A model generated the notes under the pieces. It had not been told where the DNA came from. It saw nothing but the letters and a program-made list of their open reading frames with translations, and ran no database searches. Positions 61,901 through 64,000 of a stretch of 64,000 nucleotides of DNA are shown one piece after another; within the stretch, counting starts at the first letter, position 1, and each line of letters opens with the position of its first letter. The DNA comes from Membranipora membranacea. Taxonomy: Eukaryota > Bryozoa > Gymnolaemata > Cheilostomatida > Membraniporidae. The stretch spans positions 312,001-376,000 of the forward strand of contig OU612073.1 in the NCBI GenBank assembly GCA_914767715.1, read 5' to 3'. Position numbers and translations under genes: made by a program.

Positions 61901-63532
61901 TGACTGCAATCCAGCTGCTACCACATAAAACAGAAATATGCACACCTTTGCCGTTGAAATGAAAGGCATGAAATGGCCTGCCATCCATCTTAAATTAGTC
62001 CTGTCAACATAAATATAAATATTAAAATACAAAGCCGTGCATTCGCAAGTACCATACAACATGCTCATCACTACTCATAACTGTCCAATTGACCATCTGT
62101 AATACTCCACACCAGTCATTTAGCTAAATTTTTATTTTTGATACCGCTTACATGTTATATGGTCATTCATAATATGCCTGCAAAAAAACAAACTAACTTG
62201 CATTCAACATTATGCCTGCAAATATAGGTAATTTTATTTTTCTTTGTTCAATCTCGAATAAAGATTTAACTAACTAACTAACACATGAACTTCATAATCT
62301 TCATTTCAAGCTCGAAATTTAATTACATATATAAGATCAGTAACCGTGCTAACCATGACTTTTCATTGTCCTTCACCTTACCTGTACACATTTAGATATC
62401 ATACGAGGAGCTGGTACATTACGCCAGTAGGGCCGGAGTCAACATAAACGCGAGATACGAGGGCTATAATCGACAGCCCATACATAAACTCGGACAATTC
62501 ATTTCAGTACTGACCAACAGTCTACTTACAAACTCAACAAAGATGTATACCAAGGTACTCTTATGGAATAGTTAGATGGGGAAACCTTCTATCAAACTAG
62601 TCACCAGCTGGATTCTGAGGTGGCGCTTCTCTGCTAACAATTTGTCAGACTTATTACATTAACTGTGCTTCGATGTTTACGAATTCTGAATCACAAATAC
62701 CATCCTGGTTTAATTGTCAAACTGTGCCGGGAATAGCTGGCAGCATTTCATCAGTTCCACTGATAATAGAATGCTACTAACAGCTATCCTGGCACAAAGT
62801 TTTGAGCACTTTAACTAGAGAACATGAGAACTCAGCAAGCGATCAATATTCCATCTTCACATGTTTTATAGGCTGAGGACTTTCATAGAACTATCGGTAT
62901 TAACTGTGACTATATAGAGACGATGGACTTCACACTGGAGGAGGCAGACAGAGTGTTTGCTATAGAGGTATTATTTAATTATCAACTCTGTACAATATTT
63001 GTAACATCACTGAGATAAGAAGGATAATACTATTGTTGTAACTCCAATACCGATTATTGGTTGAGTTATCAGACCCTATAGAAAGTACAGACAACTCTTA
63101 TAGGGTGGGGTTCGTCCTAGTGATACAGGATATCATGTGATAACAAAACATGTATAACAGAATTAGTCATGCGCATATGAATCCCATCATCAGATGAGAG
63201 CCACAAATCTTGGTATGGAACAATAGAACATTGGGATATAGAGCTTAACTAAAAGCATCATTTATCGTATCCCAAAGTATAGTGGGAAGATCCTTCTTCT
63301 CTCCGACCATTATCGATTTATTGCACATTAATTTTTTTTAATCGAGTGTGTGAGGAAAGTCATGTACTGATTGTTTTTCTGATTGCTTTTATGTGAATAT
63401 TGTGTTTGTAAGGAATATGTCTTTTTTTCATAGCAAGGAAGACGATCTACAATATCATTTTTGAAGCATTACATCTACAACAACAGAGACAAAGTGAATG
63501 AGAGGGCGAAGTCGGCTGCTAATTCTAGATGA
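55997..63532 (+). CDS. Patatin-like phospholipase with C-terminal EF-hand region (copy B), 12 exons
   Basis: Exons: 55997-56290, 57175-57316, 57938-58074, 58414-58549, 58781-58879, 59659-59887, 60379-60463, 60754-60831, 61648-61770, 62396-62554, 62872-62967 and 63434-63532. The product is 558 residues. It has the same architecture and intron phases as copy A: GGGAKG (85-90), GASAG with Ser114, and DGG with Asp256. The C-terminal EF-hand loop DSDNIGKISYEE (435-446) is canonical, with all calcium ligands, unlike copy A. An extra intron (60832-61647) splits the exon that is single in copy A. The ATG at 55997 follows a 3' splice site only 10 bases upstream, so the 5' untranslated region must be spliced. 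A calcium-regulated lipid hydrolase is inferred from the domains. The partners and substrate are unknown. Confidence 0.88.
57832..57937 (+). repeat. Tandem acceptor-like repeats upstream of exon 3, phospholipase copy B
   Basis: Variants of GTTCTGTGACTTTCAG are repeated, with AGs at about 57852, 57893 and 57937. Only the last precedes the true exon (ATCACACTTGGGG). From the first two, reading in the correct phase meets TGA within a few codons. Confidence 0.75.
59050..59142. repeat. Hairpin-forming inverted repeat in an intron
   Basis: AGTTGCTCCCTCCCACTG is matched by CAGTGGGAGGGAGCAACT about 15 bases away. Pairing continues imperfectly outward, giving arms of about 40 bases. It lies between exons 5 and 6 of phospholipase copy B and is likely a small foldback repeat. 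Confidence 0.65.
59385..59465 (+). repeat. tRNA-like SINE fragment (weak)
   Basis: TAGTCAGAGTAGGTCAGAAT resembles an A box and D arm, and GGGGTTCAATACTCGG, about 45 bases on, resembles a B box. The stems do not form a proper tRNA. It is in the same intron as the hairpin at 59050. Confidence 0.35.
62220..62284 (+). repeat. LINE-type 3' tail with (TAAC)n
   Basis: TCGAATAAAGATTTAACTAA is followed by ACTA repeats. An AATAAA close to a four-base microsatellite tail is typical of the 3' end of non-LTR retrotransposons. No coding part is attached. It lies in the intron before exon 10 of phospholipase copy B. Confidence 0.4.
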
Positions 63533-64000
63533 GAAGAAAACTCTCAGACAAGTCAGAGTGATAATAATGATGACAGTTTTTCGAGCACTTTAGTCTCATA
63601 CACCCTCAGATGGTTCATCCACCTACATACTATCTCAGGTTAAACATGTCTTACTGAAAAGGGGGGCAACAGAAATTCGGTGCTATAAGTGTTATAGAAC
63701 CTTTTTAAATAAATATTTGTGAATTTGGTATATGCATTAATTAAAAGATATGATATTTCAATATTATACATTCTGTTACCTTTTTCATACTAATATTGTA
63801 CTCACTACAAGCGTCCATGACGAACAACCCAAACTTATTTGAACTTTTTTTCTGATGTGATTATTCTATTTCATCTATTACAATCATGACATCTTGAGAA
63901 ACAAATTTTGATAATTATTTTATTGAATCAAAACATATCATATGAGTTATATGTGCATATAAATGCATATAAATATATATATAAATGCATATAAATGATA
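63533..64000. other. 3' flank of phospholipase copy B
   Basis: AATAAA at 63708-63713, about 180 bases after the stop, is the likely polyadenylation signal. An ATAAATGCATAT repeat closes the window (about 63958-64000). No gene was seen. Confidence 0.45.

Overview
This is animal (metazoan) nuclear DNA: AT-rich, with spliced genes, GT-AG introns and many transposon relics. The genes carry families typical of Metazoa: SEA plus LDL-receptor class A domains, and an RNI-type leucine-rich-repeat protein. I cannot place the phylum from sequence alone. No prokaryotic features were seen, and no rRNA gene or intact tRNA gene was recognised.

Four genes can be assembled exon by exon with consistent intron phases. 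(1) Minus strand, about 23543 down to 1241 and running off the left edge: the 5' part of a perlecan (HSPG2/trol/unc-52)-like proteoglycan. It has a signal peptide, an acidic Ser-Gly stretch, two Thr-rich mucin-like exons, a SEA domain split over two exons, and two LDLa exons. (2) Plus strand 28774-35667: a complete 13-exon LRRC74-like gene, with an LRR solenoid followed by an EF-hand-like tail. (3) and (4) Plus strand 49671-53934 and 55997-63532: two tandemly duplicated genes for a patatin-type phospholipase with a C-terminal EF-hand region. Both keep the oxyanion GGGAKG, nucleophile GASAG and DGG motifs.

Layout: 1-23.5 kb is the perlecan-like gene with long introns. 24.4-28.3 kb is a transposon-rich gap with a foldback MITE, a tRNA-like SINE head and LINE reverse-transcriptase relics. 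28.8-35.7 kb is the LRR gene. 35.7-49.6 kb is a second transposon-rich gap holding a TTAA-flanked MITE, a 2.4 kb element with 48-bp inverted ends, a 1.4 kb element with about 65-bp inverted ends and an 8-bp flanking repeat, and LINE fragments. 49.6-63.5 kb is the phospholipase pair.

The most unusual signal is that four introns, in all four genes, end in a tandem array. In three of them the repeat unit contains the 3' splice site plus the first bases of the following exon. In the fourth it contains the splice site only. In every case only the last copy keeps the reading frame; the upstream copies I translated lead into stop codons or a frameshift. Other notable points are a GSLIV autoproteolysis-like motif in the perlecan-type SEA domain, and a probable gene-conversion tract in exon 4 of the phospholipase pair.
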